A stretch of 64,000 nt of DNA from Thermoplasmata archaeon (GCA_021802125.1 JAKAAX010000001.1:1-64000), one strand, 5' to 3'. Shown: positions 1 to 7,980, numbered from the stretch's first letter. A program made the numbers and translations. Notes: generated by a model from the sequence alone, not told the origin.

Positions 1-79
1 CGGATCCTATCGTTCAAAGGGCCCTCGTACCGGACCCGTCACCTGCAGACGTCAGGGTGGGGAAAAGTTTCGCGAAAAG

Positions 80-949
80 ATGGGGCGGAGTTTCGCGAAC
101 TTACACGAGTTGGCCGACATGGCCTTCGTCGCAGCCCTTGTCACCCCCGGACGCCCGACGCTATTCCGAACCTGCTTCGTCCAGACCAAGGGAGGGTTTT
201 CACGAAGGACTCCTACGGGCCCCCCGTCGTTCAAAGTCGACCACAAGCAGCTCTTCCTCCTCAGGACCTTTCCCGCCTTCGAAGGGGTTCCATCCGCCGT
301 CAGCGTTATTCCGGCCGGGAAGCACATCCTGCCGAACATCACCGGAATGCTCGGAGCGATGGGATTCCTCTCGTCCCCCGGCGAGATGAGCCTCCTCTCC
401 GCGCAGAGAGCGTACCTTGCCACCGGAGGCAGGGGAACCATTCGAGGAGAAGCGATTGCTTCGATGCCAATCGACGGACCTTGGTCCTACCCCTTCTGGA
501 CATGGGGAGTGTCCCTAGGCGCGTGGAATCACCCGATGTGGAACCGCCGATGGGACGCGGCCTTTCCCCTAAGCGTGACTTCTTGCCTTGGAATCGAGGA
601 CGTGTCCCGTGCTTGGGGGTTGTTTGCCCTGGGCGAGCTCAGCGTCGTGTGGCGCACCATGTCCCCCGGCCCTCTTGACGGTCTCCTGAGGGCGATTTCA
701 GACTCGACGCCGGACCTCGGGAAGCTCAAGGGCGCTCTCGATTCAGGCGAACCTCCCGAAGCCACTCCTCCAGAGCCTCCTCCTAGTCGTCCTCCCAACC
801 GCCGTTCCTACACCGTCGATCCGGAAGCCATTGAGGAGCTCATAGGGAAACCTCCTCGGGAGCCCCCGCCTCCCAATCAGGGTTCGAGTGACCAAGGTAA
901 GGAACGCGGATTGGGGGTTTTCGCTCTCACCATCCGGCTCGAGGCGTAG
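80..949 (+). CDS. Hypothetical protein, doubtful
   Basis: A 289-residue open frame with no family I recognise. The middle is fairly balanced in composition and contains Trp-rich and Gly-rich stretches (around residues 130-170). The C-terminal third is rich in Pro and acidic/basic residues (PPEPPPSRPPNRR, then DPEAIEELIGKPP), which reads like a real low-complexity tail. It converges with the Cas4-like gene on the other strand and overlaps its last 23 bases. No clear promoter or Shine-Dalgarno sequence is visible, and a 129-codon frame lies opposite at 52-441. An ATG at codon 14 is an alternative start. The composition is less GC-biased than the later housekeeping genes, as expected of accessory DNA. 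It could be non-coding. Confidence 0.35.
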   Translation: MGRSFANLHELADMAFVAALVTPGRPTLFRTCFVQTKGGFSRRTPTGPPSFKVDHKQLFLLRTFPAFEGVPSAVSVIPAGKHILPNITGMLGAMGFLSSPGEMSLLSAQRAYLATGGRGTIRGEAIASMPIDGPWSYPFWTWGVSLGAWNHPMWNRRWDAAFPLSVTSCLGIEDVSRAWGLFALGELSVVWRTMSPGPLDGLLRAISDSTPDLGKLKGALDSGEPPEATPPEPPPSRPPNRRSYTVDPEAIEELIGKPPREPPPPNQGSSDQGKERGLGVFALTIRLEA

Positions 950-1403
950 GGACCCCCGCGCAATGCGTCCGGCCCGATTCCAAACGCCCAATGAGATCCT
1001 CCCTCGCCTCCGAGTTCCAGGTCACCCACATCTCCCTCCCGTCTCCGTACGACAGAATCCCGTACGGCGGCGCCCGACCGTAGGTCTCCTCCACGAGAGC
1101 GCAGTATGCTAGGAGTTGCGCGCGGTGCGACGAGTAGGGAGCCCCGCTCCTGGGTGACCGACACGCCTTGATCTCGACCGGGCCGATGGTCCCGTCGGGG
1201 AGCCGGCGCCGCTCGTCCGGTCGCCCCGTGAGCCCCCAGCGGTCCGAGACCATCGTGGGCATACCCCCGAACGCGGGGTCGTCCACCGCGATGACCTCCG
1301 CAGGGTGTCGGCGGCCCCTTTGCCACTCCTCGAGGGCCCCGTAGGCGAACCCCGCGATGGGGACGAGGAGGAAGGCGACCTCCACCTCGGTCAGCGGGTC
1401 CAC
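927..1403 (-). CDS. Cas4-like RecB-family nuclease with N-terminal membrane segment
   Basis: This 158-residue protein resembles the PD-(D/E)XK nucleases of the Cas4/RecB type. Visible motifs are GLTGRPDERR (the active-site Asp of motif II), PVEIKACRSP (the E-x-K of motif III) and HRAQLLAYCALVEETYG (the Q-x3-Y motif). The first 25 residues contain a hydrophobic stretch (EVAFLLVPIAGFAYG) that may be a membrane anchor. The C-terminal three-cysteine Fe-S cluster of true Cas4 is absent: the protein ends soon after a single Cys (RTHCAG). The GTG start overlaps the 3' end of a 33-codon membrane ORF, which suggests translational coupling. It lies about 400 bases from the cas4-cas1 fusion, which carries its own complete Cas4 domain, so this is a solo homologue. 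The function is inferred as DNA end-processing in adaptation or repair. Confidence 0.72.
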   Translation of the reverse strand: MDPLTEVEVAFLLVPIAGFAYGALEEWQRGRRHPAEVIAVDDPAFGGMPTMVSDRWGLTGRPDERRRLPDGTIGPVEIKACRSPRSGAPYSSHRAQLLAYCALVEETYGRAPPYGILSYGDGREMWVTWNSEAREDLIGRLESGRTHCAGVPTPRAGW

Positions 1404-1492
1404 TGGACCACCCCCAGGACCAGGAGGAGGAACGACCCGACGACGACCCAGCCCCAGGGGGAGCTGGGCCCGGACCCGGCGGGGCCGCCCAT
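1391..1492 (-). CDS. Single-pass membrane microprotein
   Basis: A 33-codon frame begins at an ATG at 1490-1492. It encodes a Gly/Pro/Ser-rich start, then one strongly hydrophobic helix (WVVVGSFLLLVLGVV), then QWTR and a stop. Its last 13 bases overlap the first codons of the Cas4-like gene downstream, in a different frame. The shape (short flexible N-terminus, one transmembrane helix, positively charged end) and the overlap make it look like a real small protein co-translated with the nuclease, which itself begins with a hydrophobic segment. The two may pair in the membrane. No homologue is recognised, and chance cannot be excluded for so short a frame. Confidence 0.45.
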   Translation of the reverse strand: MGGPAGSGPSSPWGWVVVGSFLLLVLGVVQWTR

Positions 1493-1802
1493 GTGGGCCG
1501 CCTGAAGCCGTGCGTGGACCCGGAGGCCGCGCAGGAGATTCTCCTATCGCGGGGCCCTTCGCCCGCGGGCCCCCTCAGTGGCGTAGACGAACTGCCCGAG
1601 TTCGTGGGGGGTGAGGTAGCGGCGCGGACGGAGGCGAGGGTCCATCAATCATCGTAGAAGGTTCCATGGGGTCATGGTTTGGGGGGGGTCGGCGGAGGTG
1701 AGTGATGCCCCAACTTCTGCCCCAGCCGACGCATGCGACAAGTGTCCGACACGCCGGCATACATGGGTCTGACGAGGAGAGATAGATGAACCCCTGGCGC
1801 CC
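1493..1802. other. Intergenic stretch with two small inverted repeats
   Basis: No convincing gene lies here. An AGGAGA-T-TCTCCT inverted repeat is at 1533-1545. A hairpin with 7-bp arms, GGGGCCC (1551-1557) and GGGCCCC (1567-1573), lies just beyond it. They could belong to the promoter of the microprotein/Cas4-like pair (minus strand) or to a terminator. Toward the right end the DNA becomes slightly less GC-rich before the GTG start of cas4-cas1. Confidence 0.5.
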
Positions 1803-3506
1803 GTGGAGTTCAGCACGACAGAGAAGGGGGGGGCCAGCGGGGCGCCGTCGACGATCCCTGCGCGGATGCTAAACGAGTTCACCTACTGTCCCCGCCTCTT
1901 CTACCTCGAGTGGGTCCAGGGTGAGTTCCGCGACAACGAGGACGTCCTCTCCGGCCACATCGTGCACCGCCGGGTGGAGAAGGAAGGCGGGGCCATGCCC
2001 GAACCCTCTGTTGAGGGCGAACCTCTGGTCTACAAGGCCCGAGGGGTCACTCTTTCGAGCGAGCGGCTGGGTCTCGTCGCGAAGCTCGATCTCGTGGAGG
2101 GGGACGGAGGAGAGACCGTCCCCGTCGACTACAAGAAGGGTCACCCGCCGAAGGAGGCAGGAGAGGTATGGCCGGCGGACCGAGTGCAGGTCGGGGCCCA
2201 GGCGCTCCTCCTTCGCGAGAACGGCTACACGTGCACCCACGCGGTGGTCTACTACGCGCAGACCAAGCAGCGGGTGAGGGTCCCCCTCACCCCCGATGTC
2301 GAGAACGAAGTGTTGGAGGCGATCGTCGCAGCCCGCACGACCGCCGCCGGTGGCGCCATCCCGCCCCCGCTCGTCGACAGCCCGAAGTGCCCTCGCTGCT
2401 CTCTGGTCAGCATCTGTCTCCCCGATGAGGTCAACGCCCTCACCCTGGTCGAGCCTGAGGAGGGTGGTCGCGTTCGTCGCCTGGTCCCTGCCACCGACAC
2501 GGCGCTGCCGCTCTACGTTCAGGAACAAGGGTCCATGCTTGGGAAGAAGGGGGATGTCCTCGAGGTACGGTCCGACGGGAAGGCCCAGGCGACATGCCGC
2601 CTGATGGAGATCTCCCAGGTGGCCCTGTTCGGGAACATCACGGTGACTCCCGGAGCCCTTCACGAACTCTGCACGCGGGGAGTCCCGATATCCCACTTCT
2701 CCTACGGGAGCTGGTTCTACGGGATCACCCACGGGATGAGCCACAAGAACGTCGAGCTGCGCCGCCTCCAGTTCTCGTGTGCTTCCGACCCCGGGCGGTC
2801 CCTGGCCATCGCCCGGAGGATGGTCGAGGGGAAGCTCCGCAACTGCCGCACGATCCTCCGACGGAACCATCCGGACGAGACGTTCGCTGCCCTCGAAGAG
2901 CTGGAACGGTTGGTCGCGGCTTGCCAGGGGGCCGACAACCTCGAGGGCCTCCGAGGGACGGAGGGCGCGGGAGGGAAGGCCTACTTCGAGGAGTTCGGTC
3001 GGCTTCTGAAGCCCGAACCGGAGGCCGGCGAGATGGCCTTCGACTTCGCCCAGCGGAACCGTCGCCCACCGAAGGACCCCGTCAATGCCCTCCTCTCCTT
3101 CCTCTATGCGCTCCTCGCCAAAGACGCAACGGTCACCCTCCTCTCCGTAGGCTTCGACCCCTACCTGGGATTCCTGCATGTTCCGCGCTACGGCCGACCA
3201 TCCCTGGCCCTGGACTTCATGGAGGAGTTCCGGCCGATCCTCGCCGACTCCGTCGTCCTAACGCTCGTGAACGGCAAGGAGGCGAAAGCGTCCCACTTCG
3301 TCTCCCGGGGCGGCTCGGTCGCCCTCACCGCCGAGGGGCGGAAGAAGGTGCTCGAGGCGTACGAGCGCCGCCTCGACTCGGAGGTCCGCCATCCCATCTT
3401 CGGATACACGGTGAGCTACCGGAGGATCCTGGAGGTTCAGGCCCGATTGCTCGCAAGGCACCTCTCGGGGGAGATCCCTCAGTACGAGCCGTTCTGCACG
3501 AGGTGA
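1803..3506 (+). CDS. cas4-cas1: Cas4-Cas1 fusion, CRISPR adaptation
   Basis: This 567-residue fusion selects, trims and integrates new spacers together with Cas2. The Cas4 half (about residues 20-215) has the first cluster Cys at about 29 (NEFTYCPRLFY), the nuclease D-x-K motif VPVDYKKG at about 107-114 and the C-terminal cysteines at about 196, 199 and 205 (CPRCSLVSIC). The Cas1 half (about 225-567) has the conserved Glu near 387 (RGTEGAGG), His near 459 (LGFLHVPRYGRPS) and the D-x2-E of DFMEEFRP near 471-474. Such fusions are characteristic of type I-G (I-U) systems, as in Geobacter, and impose PAM selection. The start is a GTG; an ATG at codon 22 (MLNEFTYCP) would also keep the first cluster Cys. 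The gene ends two bases before cas2. Confidence 0.96.
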   Translation: MEFSTTEKGGASGAPSTIPARMLNEFTYCPRLFYLEWVQGEFRDNEDVLSGHIVHRRVEKEGGAMPEPSVEGEPLVYKARGVTLSSERLGLVAKLDLVEGDGGETVPVDYKKGHPPKEAGEVWPADRVQVGAQALLLRENGYTCTHAVVYYAQTKQRVRVPLTPDVENEVLEAIVAARTTAAGGAIPPPLVDSPKCPRCSLVSICLPDEVNALTLVEPEEGGRVRRLVPATDTALPLYVQEQGSMLGKKGDVLEVRSDGKAQATCRLMEISQVALFGNITVTPGALHELCTRGVPISHFSYGSWFYGITHGMSHKNVELRRLQFSCASDPGRSLAIARRMVEGKLRNCRTILRRNHPDETFAALEELERLVAACQGADNLEGLRGTEGAGGKAYFEEFGRLLKPEPEAGEMAFDFAQRNRRPPKDPVNALLSFLYALLAKDATVTLLSVGFDPYLGFLHVPRYGRPSLALDFMEEFRPILADSVVLTLVNGKEAKASHFVSRGGSVALTAEGRKKVLEAYERRLDSEVRHPIFGYTVSYRRILEVQARLLARHLSGEIPQYEPFCTR

Positions 3507-3508
3507 GG

Positions 3509-3799
3509 ATGAGACACCTGGTGCTGGTCTGCTACGATGTCCGCGATGCCAAGAGGCTCCGGCGGGTGCACATGCGGATGAAGGGGTTTGGCGAGCCCCT
3601 CCAATACTCCGTCTTCCTCTGTAACCTCGACGAGCGGGGAATGCTGCTGCTCCGGGCGACGGTCGAGGATGAGCTGAAACTGGGCCAGGACCGGGCATTG
3701 ATCGTCAACCTTGGCCCCGTGGACGGGACGGCGATGGAGCGCATCGTCGCGCTGGGTGAGGGCGTGGCCCTGCCGGCGCACCAGGCCCGGATCGTGTAG
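3509..3799 (+). CDS. cas2: Cas2, CRISPR adaptation
   Basis: The 96-residue protein starts MRHLVLVCYDVRDAKR, the first beta strand of the Cas2 ferredoxin fold with its conserved Asp (YDV). It continues RRVHMRMKGFGEPLQYSVFLCNLDE, the usual QxSVF/L core of Cas2. Cas2 dimers bridge two Cas1 dimers in the integration complex. The gene starts two bases after the cas4-cas1 stop. The GAGGTGAGG around that stop supplies its Shine-Dalgarno sequence, so the two are co-translated. The frame stays open far upstream inside cas1, but only this ATG gives a normal-length Cas2. The CRISPR leader follows. Confidence 0.96.
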   Translation: MRHLVLVCYDVRDAKRLRRVHMRMKGFGEPLQYSVFLCNLDERGMLLLRATVEDELKLGQDRALIVNLGPVDGTAMERIVALGEGVALPAHQARIV

Positions 3800-4061
3800 G
3801 GCGGGACCCGACCCGAGGCACCAGATCCGCCCACGACGCATCCACTTCCAGGGAAGGGCCTTAAGTAGGAAGCCCCTGCGAGAGGTGGGGTGGCGACACC
3901 CTCTCCCGCAGGCGCTCGCAAGCGACGGGAAACCCCGGTTTCCCGTTAGAGAAGGTCCCCGCGAGGGTGGCATGGGCGATCGCGGCTCTCGGCCTTCGGG
4001 GTCGCGACCAGGGGGGCGTTCGAAAACCCCCCTTCCGCCCTCTCGGGCGGCGGGCCCTGCG
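3800..4061 (+). promoter_or_regulatory. Putative CRISPR leader
   Basis: This 262-base gene-free segment lies between cas2 and the first repeat. A TATA-like TTAAGTA (3861-3867) stands out in GC-rich DNA and would start a plus-strand transcript near 3890. The region is full of inverted repeats: ACGGGAAACC-CC-GGTTTCCCGT (3925-3946), a perfect GGTCGCGACC palindrome (about 4003-4012), a GGGGGG/CCCCCC pair near 4013-4034, and CCGCCC-TCTC-GGGCGG (4035-4050), which ends 11 bases before repeat 1. Leader placement on this side is supported by the degenerate repeat at the other end of the array and by the repeat-variant order. Confidence 0.65.
3925..3946. repeat. Perfect 10-bp inverted repeat in the leader
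   Basis: ACGGGAAACC at 3925-3934 and GGTTTCCCGT at 3937-3946 are exact reverse complements separated by CC. In RNA this is a very stable hairpin; in DNA it is a near-perfect palindrome. It could end the cas4-cas1-cas2 transcript, form part of the pre-crRNA leader, or be a binding site for a protein that guides spacer integration. Confidence 0.7.
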
Positions 4062-5385
4062 GTCTCCACGGCCGAGAGGTCGTGGCTTCGTTGAAGTGCG
4101 CTGAACGTGTGGAGGTGGAGGGATGAGGCGGAGGTCTCCACGGCCGAGAGGTCGTGGCTTCGTTGAAGTGAGGAGTGGGTGACGGAGCACGGGGGGACGG
4201 TGCGGGAGGTCTCCACGGCCGAGAGGTCGTGGCTTCGTTGAAGTATGGGCGCGGTGGCCGGAACGGACTTCGACCAGATCGTCTCCACGGCCGAGAGGTC
4301 GTGGCTTCGTTGAAGTGAGGCGATGCCCGAGACGACAGCCACGCCAACCCCTGCGTCTCCACGACCTCTCGGTCGTGGCTTCGTTGAAGGAAAGACGGGA
4401 GGACGCGGAGGATACTGGTCCATGTCTGTCTCCACGGCCGAGAGGTCGTGGCTTCGTTGAAGTACGGGGACGTGGTCATCGTCAAGGGATGGGGGCGGAC
4501 GTCTCCACGGCCGAGAGGTCGTGGCTTCGTTGAAGTGACATGGCTAACCTGTGTTATAGCACGGGAGAAATCCTTGTCTCCACGGCCGAGAGGTCGTGGC
4601 TTCGTTGAAGTGCCAACGCGTGGCTGGCCAAGATCGCCAGAGTGGACGAGTCTCCACGGCCGAGAGGTCGTGGCTTCGTTGAAGTGTAGGTAGAGCCATC
4701 CAGCCCGTAGACCTTGAACATGTCTCCACGGCCGAGAGGTCGTGGCTTCGTTGAAGTGAGCTGGCCGACCGCATCTACCGCCTCCTCGGGAAGGTCTCCA
4801 CGGCCGAGAGGTCGTGGCTTCGTTGAAGTGCGCTGAACGTGTGGAGGTGGAGGGATGAGGCGGAGGTCTCCACGGCCGAGAGGTCGTGGCTTCGTTGAAG
4901 TCGCGCCAAGGTGGTGCTCCGTGTGGTAGTGGAGTAGGGTCTCCACGGCCGAGAGGTCGTGGCTTCGTTGAAGGTTAGCCACGCGGAAGCGATTACAGAT
5001 GAAGCATAGAAGTCTCCACGGCCGAGAGGTCGTGGCTTCGTTGAAGGTTCTTCTCGGCTTTGAAAGAGTGCATTGAAAAGAGCGGGTCTCCACGGCCGAG
5101 AGGTCGTGGCTTCGTTGAAGGTCCTTGCCGATCATCAGGTTGATGACCCGAAGGATGGTCTCCACGGCCGAGAGGTCGTGGCTTCGTTGAAGGTTCCCCT
5201 GGGCGCTCCACCTCTTCCCGGACGGAGAGGTCTCCACGGCCGAGAGGTCGTGGCTTCGTTGAAGGCGAACGTCGCTATGAGGTCGGCTCTGTCGTAACCC
5301 TCGTCTCCACGGCCGAGAGGTCGTGGCTTCGTTGAAGGGTCGCCAACCCGGGAAACTGGGAGGAGGCCGCGTTGTCTCCACGGCC
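4062..5385 (+). CRISPR. Type I-G CRISPR array, 18 full repeats plus one truncated
   Basis: Full 35-base repeats start at 4062, 4134, 4209, 4281, 4355, 4428, 4501, 4576, 4650, 4722, 4794, 4866, 4939, 5012, 5086, 5158, 5230 and 5303. A truncated repeat (12 matching bases) starts at 5374. Each begins GTCTCCACGGCC, forms a stem CCACGGCC-GAGA-GGTCGTGG and ends GGCTTCGTTGAAG. A 36th base is T after repeats 1-4 and 6-12, and G after repeat 5 and repeats 13-18. Spacers are 36-40 bases. Spacers 1 and 11 are identical. The TTGAAG 3' end resembles the 5' handle of Cas6-type crRNAs, supporting plus-strand transcription, and the TCTCC...GCTTC.TTGA pattern matches my memory of type I-U repeats from Bifidobacterium. 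The Cas6-like part of Csb2 presumably processes it. Confidence 0.98.
4355..4389 (+). repeat. Variant repeat with inverted hairpin loop
   Basis: The fifth repeat differs from the others only at its centre. CCACGGCC-GAGA-GGTCGTGG is replaced by CCACGACC-TCTC-GGTCGTGG. The core CCGAGAGG has become its own reverse complement CCTCTCGG, and one flanking G is now A, turning the G-U pair of the stem into A-U. Flanking repeat sequence is unchanged. Confidence 0.95.
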
Positions 5386-5404
5386 CCTCCCACGGATTGA
5401 GCGG

Positions 5405-6850
5405 TCAGGGTCCGGCCGCGAAGAGACCGATGCCGTAGTGCCGGCCGATCCCCACTAGCAATGGCCCACGCATCTCGCGGCGGAGCTCAACCCTGATGTG
5501 GTAACGCGGCCACGTCGCGAGATGAGCGGGAACGCGCATCGACCTCGCGGAACCCGTCCCAGGCCACCAGGGAGCGTTCCGGTACACGTACGTCGCCACA
5601 GAGGCCCCCAGGCCCGCCTGCTTGAACGCCTGCTCGAGCAGAGCGCGCGTCCTTTCGATGTCGACACGGCCCCGCCTCTCATCATGACCGTGCAGGATCA
5701 CCGGCGTGACCGAACTCCAGGACCGCGACGGTCCAAGGTACCGGGCAAGCACCGGGTCGGCCTTTGGGACGGGCACGAGGCAGGCCTTGGCAGCGGCCCC
5801 TGGAGCCGCCAACCGTGCGCCGTCCAAGAGGGAACTCAGGCTGCCCGCCCGGGAATCCCAAGGCCCCGGGGGGCCCACCACGAGGACCCTTCGAACGCGC
5901 CCATCGACATGCTGATGACCGATGGAAGGGAGGGGCGCGTACGAGAGCCTCCGGTCCCTCTCCTCCCCTTCACCATGACCCAGGACGTAGACCCGAAGGA
6001 AACTCTCGTCAGCACCGTCGGACCTGAACACCTCGGAGACAGCGTGGCGGAGCTGACCGGAGACCTCCATCGCGTCCTCCCAGCTGACCGAGAACGGTCG
6101 CCCGTCCTCGAGCTGTTCCAGTGCAAAGGCATGGATGGGCCGGAAGTCCTGTCCCCACGGTTCGCGATAGGTGACACCCCGAACTGAGGGAGGGACCGTC
6201 CCCCGGCGCGCGTCCACGGTATGCGCGGTCTCAGACGGAGGAAGGCGCCACTTCCTGTAGTTCGCTTCGAGGCGACCGTACCAACCCGGGACCGGGGCGT
6301 AAAGCCGTTCTGTCCCCCCCGGATCCGGGACCCAGCGTTCACCCTTGAGCCCGACCGACTCCTTCTCGGTGAGGACCCGCGCCCGCCCCGAGGCCAGGTC
6401 GATCCCATGACCCAGGGCAAGCAAGCTGTTTGCCATCGTTTCGAGCGCCGGAAAGTGAGCCCCGGCGTCTGGGTACAGATAGTGGACCTCCCCCGAGGCA
6501 TAGGTTGGACGGCGCTCGAGTTGGCTACGTAGTGTGGCCGGGTCCGTGGGCTTCTTCGATGGGCGGCCGCGCGCCTCGCTGAGGCGGTCCCGAACCCACA
6601 AGTCCATGTCGTTGTCCGGTCCAAAGAGGAGGTAGGAGCTTCCCACTCTATGCGGTGGGGCCACGATGACGGGAGGGGGCTGAGCCTCCAACCAGAGCAG
6701 GGCGTCGTCGAACTCGCTTCTCCACCCATCCCCTCGCCGGAAGCGGCACCGGCTCCCCGAAATGAGGGCCTGGAAGAAGCGGGCCGGGGACGGGGGCCAC
6801 TCCGTCCCGTGGTAGGTCCCGGCAAGGAGGACCACCGAGAGGTCGAGCAT
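5405..6850 (-). CDS. csb2: Csb2, Cas5-Cas6-like subunit (GSU0054 family)
   Basis: This 481-residue protein is the type I-G subunit that combines Cas5 and Cas6 roles: it should cleave the repeat and hold the crRNA 5' end. The N-terminus (MLDLSVVLLAGTYHG, then WPPSPARFFQALIS) and the motif RRPTYASGEVHYLYP near residue 130 are typical. The C-terminal glycine-rich GIGRHYGIGLF is the usual RAMP-type loop. The frame is open 28 codons further upstream, but the ATG at 6848-6850 gives the standard N-terminus, has AAGGGAG upstream and lies outside csb1. It is the last gene of the interference operon and stops 19 bases from the truncated array end, so the operon and array are convergent. Confidence 0.93.
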   Translation of the reverse strand: MLDLSVVLLAGTYHGTEWPPSPARFFQALISGSRCRFRRGDGWRSEFDDALLWLEAQPPPVIVAPPHRVGSSYLLFGPDNDMDLWVRDRLSEARGRPSKKPTDPATLRSQLERRPTYASGEVHYLYPDAGAHFPALETMANSLLALGHGIDLASGRARVLTEKESVGLKGERWVPDPGGTERLYAPVPGWYGRLEANYRKWRLPPSETAHTVDARRGTVPPSVRGVTYREPWGQDFRPIHAFALEQLEDGRPFSVSWEDAMEVSGQLRHAVSEVFRSDGADESFLRVYVLGHGEGEERDRRLSYAPLPSIGHQHVDGRVRRVLVVGPPGPWDSRAGSLSSLLDGARLAAPGAAAKACLVPVPKADPVLARYLGPSRSWSSVTPVILHGHDERRGRVDIERTRALLEQAFKQAGLGASVATYVYRNAPWWPGTGSARSMRVPAHLATWPRYHIRVELRREMRGPLLVGIGRHYGIGLFAAGP

Positions 6851-6873
6851 GAGCGAGGCTCCCTTGCCGTGCC

Positions 6874-7980
6874 CTAGGCCTCTTTGCTCCCCTTGGCCTT
6901 CTTCTCCTGGATGGCCTTCTTGACCATCTTCCACTCGAACGTCCTCTTGTTCGCCCCCTTGGACACGCCGAAGTCTTCGGCCGCCATCCGGGCGAAGTCC
7001 TCCACACCCTTCAGGTCAAACGGGGCACGGCTCCCATCCCTCGACACCAACTCCACTTCGGCCGGTGTCTTCGGGTCAGGGACCAGGATGCACCCGCTGC
7101 GATACTCGGGAGAGAGAGGCGCGGTGAGCGAGAGCATCGCAAGGCCGAGGATGTACCGCCGGAGCTTCGCCGTGGAGCCGACGTCCTTGCCGTTGAGGTT
7201 CCGGAGGGCCACCAGGCTCAGGACCCCTTCCCGGACGATGGGACCCCGGCTCACGACCCCTCCAAGACCGTAGGAGGGGGCCTCGGCAAGTCCGTCCTCC
7301 GAGAGCTTGTTCTCGGAATTGGACTCCGTCATCTGCTCGATCTCTCCCTTCTCCATCTTCCGTCGGAGGGCGGGCACGAACTGAGCGGCTCGGTGCAGGA
7401 CGGTGACGTCGTGCGCCCGGACGGACGAAGTGACCATCCGAGGCACCTTGGTCCGGGCACCCGAGAACCCCCGGGAATCCCAGACACCGAAAACGAGCGA
7501 CAGAGGGGAGATGTGGGCCATGGGGGAATAGTCACGCCCCTCCTCGATGGCCCGAAAGGCGTTACAGATGTCCGGCTCGAGGTCCGAGAACCTCGCGAGG
7601 GCGTCTGCGGCGCGGTGACCCGCCTCCAGGAGATTGACCACCACCGGGGGCCGACCTTCCGGCCTCTGAGCCGTGAGCTCGATCTGAGGAACGAGGTCCC
7701 GGAGAGGACCTGAAGGCGGGAGGAACAGAGCCTCCATCCGGTTTGCCTGGGACCCCACGGTGTCGACGATGACGCTCCTTCCCTCGGGCAGGTCATCGGT
7801 GACGTAGATGGACCCCTTCTCTCCCTTGGGCTCGGAGTTCGCGAAGGTCGGGGGGAAGAAGACCCCGCCTGGCCCGGACACCGGCAACAGATGCTCCTTC
7901 CGGACCAACGCCACCTTGGCCTTCAAGCCGTCGTTCATCCAGTCATCGTACGCTGCCAGTTTTGCGGTGTCCGGGGTCAT
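6874..7980 (-). CDS. csb1: Csb1, Cas7-type backbone subunit (GSU0053 family)
   Basis: The 368-residue protein matches the Cas7 backbone subunit of type I-G Cascade, several copies of which coat the crRNA spacer. Recognisable blocks are VIVDTVGSQANRMEALF near residue 70 (the S-Q-A-N-R core of the family), LVFGVWDSRGFSGARTKVPRMV near 160 and SSVRAHDVTVLHRAAQFVPAL just after. Its ATG overlaps the stop of csb3 by four bases (7977-7980), and csb2 follows after a 23-base gap. The Lys-rich C-terminus (EKKAKGSKEA) could contact RNA. Length is close to the family norm. Confidence 0.94.
   Translation of the reverse strand: MTPDTAKLAAYDDWMNDGLKAKVALVRKEHLLPVSGPGGVFFPPTFANSEPKGEKGSIYVTDDLPEGRSVIVDTVGSQANRMEALFLPPSGPLRDLVPQIELTAQRPEGRPPVVVNLLEAGHRAADALARFSDLEPDICNAFRAIEEGRDYSPMAHISPLSLVFGVWDSRGFSGARTKVPRMVTSSVRAHDVTVLHRAAQFVPALRRKMEKGEIEQMTESNSENKLSEDGLAEAPSYGLGGVVSRGPIVREGVLSLVALRNLNGKDVGSTAKLRRYILGLAMLSLTAPLSPEYRSGCILVPDPKTPAEVELVSRDGSRAPFDLKGVEDFARMAAEDFGVSKGANKRTFEWKMVKKAIQEKKAKGSKEA

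Noticed and set aside
2594..3508. Upstream extension of the cas2 frame
   Set aside because: The frame is open through cas1 but has no Cas2-like sequence before 3509 and lies entirely within the cas4-cas1 gene.
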